DNA from: Desulfosudis oleivorans
Lineage (GTDB): Bacteria > Desulfobacterota > Desulfobacteria > Desulfobacterales > SURF-7
DNA: 64,000 nt
Direction: 5' to 3'
Assembly (NCBI GenBank): GCA_020723325.1
Contig: DYJD01000006.1
Location: 62,001 to 126,000, forward strand
Shown here: piece after piece, positions 62,536 to 64,000 of the stretch
Position numbering within the stretch: the stretch's first letter is position 1
How the letters are laid out: the number at the start of each line of letters is the position of its first letter
Notes under the pieces: model-generated
Told to the model about the DNA's origin: nothing
What the model saw: only the letters and a program-made list of their open reading frames with translations
Database searches by the model: none
Program-made: the position numbers and the translations under genes

Positions 62536-62645
62536 CCAAATGCGATGGCCCCCAAGCCGCCTGCCCTCTTTATTGACAATTCCAAGGCCGTATCATAGGC
62601 TGCTCACAAATTGTCCAAAATGGTTTTTCCAACGAATTGATTCCT

Positions 62646-64000
62646 ATGGCGCCGACAGATTTCACCCGACATCAACCAGAAAATTTTTTCCGAAAAGTGG
62701 CCCGGACCATCCGCCGCCATGGGATGCTCAATCCAGGCGACAAGGTATTGATCGGCGTATCGGGCGGCCCGGACTCCATGGCGCTTTTGCACGCCTTGAT
62801 CCACTTGTCACAGCGCCTTGGAATTCAATTGGCCATGGCCCATCTCAATCATGGCCTGCGCCCAAAAGCGGCAGACCAGGATGAAGCCTTTGTGACCGCC
62901 CAGGCATCGGTTTTAAGTCTGCCTTTTTTTGTTCAAAAAACAGATGTAAGCGCCCTTCATCAGGGCAGCGGAGACTCCTTGGAGGAAGCGGCTCGCAAAG
63001 CCCGCTATGAATTTTTTCAGGAAATTCTTGATCAAAACAATTATACAAAACTGGCTTTGGGGCACCATCAGGATGACAATGCCGAGTTGATCCTGATGAA
63101 TCTGATCCGGGGCAGCGGCATTTTGGGCCTGGCCGGAATACCGGCTGTGCGCGGCAATCAAATTGTCCGGCCCCTCATGGAGATTTCCAAAAAAGAGATT
63201 CTCACTTTTCTGTGCCAACGGCAAATCGCTTTTGTCACCGATACATCCAACCAGGATCAATATTTTTTACGGAATCGCATCCGGCATGAATTGATGCCGC
63301 TGCTTGTCGCCAACTACAACCCGCGCATGGTGGCAACCCTTAACCGCTTGGGCCGTATTTTACAAGACGAGGAGGCCTGGGCTGAAGAGAAAATAAAAAC
63401 GGCCATGGTCGCCTTGGTAATGAAAAATCAAGACGGAAGTCTGGGACTTTCCATATCAGACCTGCAGGCGCTGCATGTGGCGGCAAGAAAAAGATTGGTG
63501 CGGGCGATCATCAAACAACTGCTCGGCGGTTTACGACGAATTTCCGCGGATCACCTGGACGCTGTTCTGAACCTTGCCGGTAATCTGAAAAAAGAAGGGG
63601 CTCTAAACCTTCCCAGCAGCATCCTGGTGGTACGTTCAGGCCCAAAGCTCAGCTTCTATAAAACCGCTGAAAAGCGGCCCAGACCGGCCAATTCTCCAAC
63701 AGGGAAACACGGTGTTTTTGAATCCCGTCTATTATTTACGGACAGGTTCCAACCCCTTTGGCTGAGAATCGAAAGCCTTGACCTGGAAATCCGTTTTGCC
63801 TATGCCGCCTTCGATGCCTTCAACGCCACGGGACCTGCTGACGGGCGCACTGTTTTTTTTGATCTGGATCAATTGGATTTCCCCATGATCTTACGAAACC
63901 CACGACCCGGAGATCAGTTTCAGCCCCTTGGCATGAACGGCCGTCAAAAAATTAAAAAATTTTTCATCAACCATAAAGTGCCCCGGACAGAAAGGGCAAC
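62646..64000 (+). CDS. tilS: tRNA(Ile)-lysidine synthetase, 3' end beyond the window
   Basis: Attaches lysine to C34 of the CAU-anticodon tRNA-Ile so that it reads AUA. About 451 codons are visible from the ATG at 62646. The PP-loop is VLIGVSGGPDSMALLHAL, followed by MAHLNHGLRPKAADQDEAFV, SLEEAARKARYEFFQEI, LALGHHQDDNAELILMNLIRGSG, RPLMEISKKEILTFL and TDTSNQDQYFLRNRIRHELMPLL. The C-terminal TilS domain begins at RNPRPGDQFQPLGMNGRQKIKKFFINHKVPR. The frame is still open at position 64000, near the normal end of the family. Confidence 0.93.
   Translation, partial: MAPTDFTRHQPENFFRKVARTIRRHGMLNPGDKVLIGVSGGPDSMALLHALIHLSQRLGIQLAMAHLNHGLRPKAADQDEAFVTAQASVLSLPFFVQKTDVSALHQGSGDSLEEAARKARYEFFQEILDQNNYTKLALGHHQDDNAELILMNLIRGSGILGLAGIPAVRGNQIVRPLMEISKKEILTFLCQRQIAFVTDTSNQDQYFLRNRIRHELMPLLVANYNPRMVATLNRLGRILQDEEAWAEEKIKTAMVALVMKNQDGSLGLSISDLQALHVAARKRLVRAIIKQLLGGLRRISADHLDAVLNLAGNLKKEGALNLPSSILVVRSGPKLSFYKTAEKRPRPANSPTGKHGVFESRLLFTDRFQPLWLRIESLDLEIRFAYAAFDAFNATGPADGRTVFFDLDQLDFPMILRNPRPGDQFQPLGMNGRQKIKKFFINHKVPRTERA

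Overview
The window reads as chromosome of a Desulfobacterota-type (former deltaproteobacterial) strict anaerobe of moderate GC. This is inferred from gene content, not from a marker tree. The supporting genes are a 2-hydroxyacyl-CoA dehydratase operon with its ATP-dependent activator, a ferredoxin-type 2-oxoacid oxidoreductase (KorA plus a KorB-gamma fusion), the eukaryote/archaea-like class of prolyl-tRNA synthetase, many GAF, PAS and GGDEF signalling proteins, and several acyl-CoA enzymes. BamD shows a Gram-negative outer membrane. No phage, CRISPR array, rRNA or tRNA was found.

Layout. 0-5.5 kb: a cut-off Fis-type protein, pyruvate kinase, CheX-like and STAS-like proteins, a diguanylate cyclase and a MurG-like glycosyltransferase. 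5.5-9.7 kb: the dehydratase operon (two Fe-S subunits, activator, SDR dehydrogenase) behind a promoter with an overlapping palindrome. 9.8-12.5 kb: an ATPase, a VapBC-like toxin-antitoxin pair and a dead PIN gene. 12.6-17.5 kb: ispG-proS-rel. 17.6-21.2 kb: rpmB, then bamD-trxB-trxA, a crotonase and a MauE/DoxX protein. 21.5-26 kb: TetR, a small exported protein, a degenerate metallo-beta-lactamase-fold gene behind a probable sigma-54 promoter with paired palindromes, and a large hybrid histidine kinase. 26-32.2 kb: glycogen operon (phosphorylase, synthase, branching enzyme). 32.5-36.6 kb: a nitrogen-assimilation module. It holds a class II glutamine amidotransferase, a divergent GAF-ANTAR antiterminator protein and an FMN glutamate-synthase-domain protein whose leader carries a textbook ANTAR RNA target. 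36.6-45 kb: a KaiC-like/XRE/cupin fusion, HNH protein, acyl-CoA ligase, Nudix, DUF2889, MtgA, and GAF plus GAPDH.

45.2-50.1 kb is the accessory part. Seven small AT-rich genes lie on the minus strand, separated by imperfect inverted repeats with AAC...GTT ends like integron attC sites. No integrase is present, so this resembles a CALIN (cassette array lacking an integrase). Remnants of two group II introns and a roughly 95-bp direct repeat sit at its upstream end. 50-59 kb returns to metabolism: AraC/SRPBCC, aldehyde dehydrogenase, KorAB, an EamA transporter and an acyl-CoA ligase. 59-64 kb: dnaK-grpE, the SRP RNA gene and a tilS that runs off the end.

The strongest regulatory observation is the ANTAR system at 34.0-34.9 kb. 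Two hairpins carry the same AAAGGC hexaloop, and the second overlaps the 5' arm of an intrinsic terminator just before the glutamate-synthase-like gene. A REP-like hairpin (core GCGGCTGGAAGCCGC) occurs four times, once inside the 3' end of ispG.
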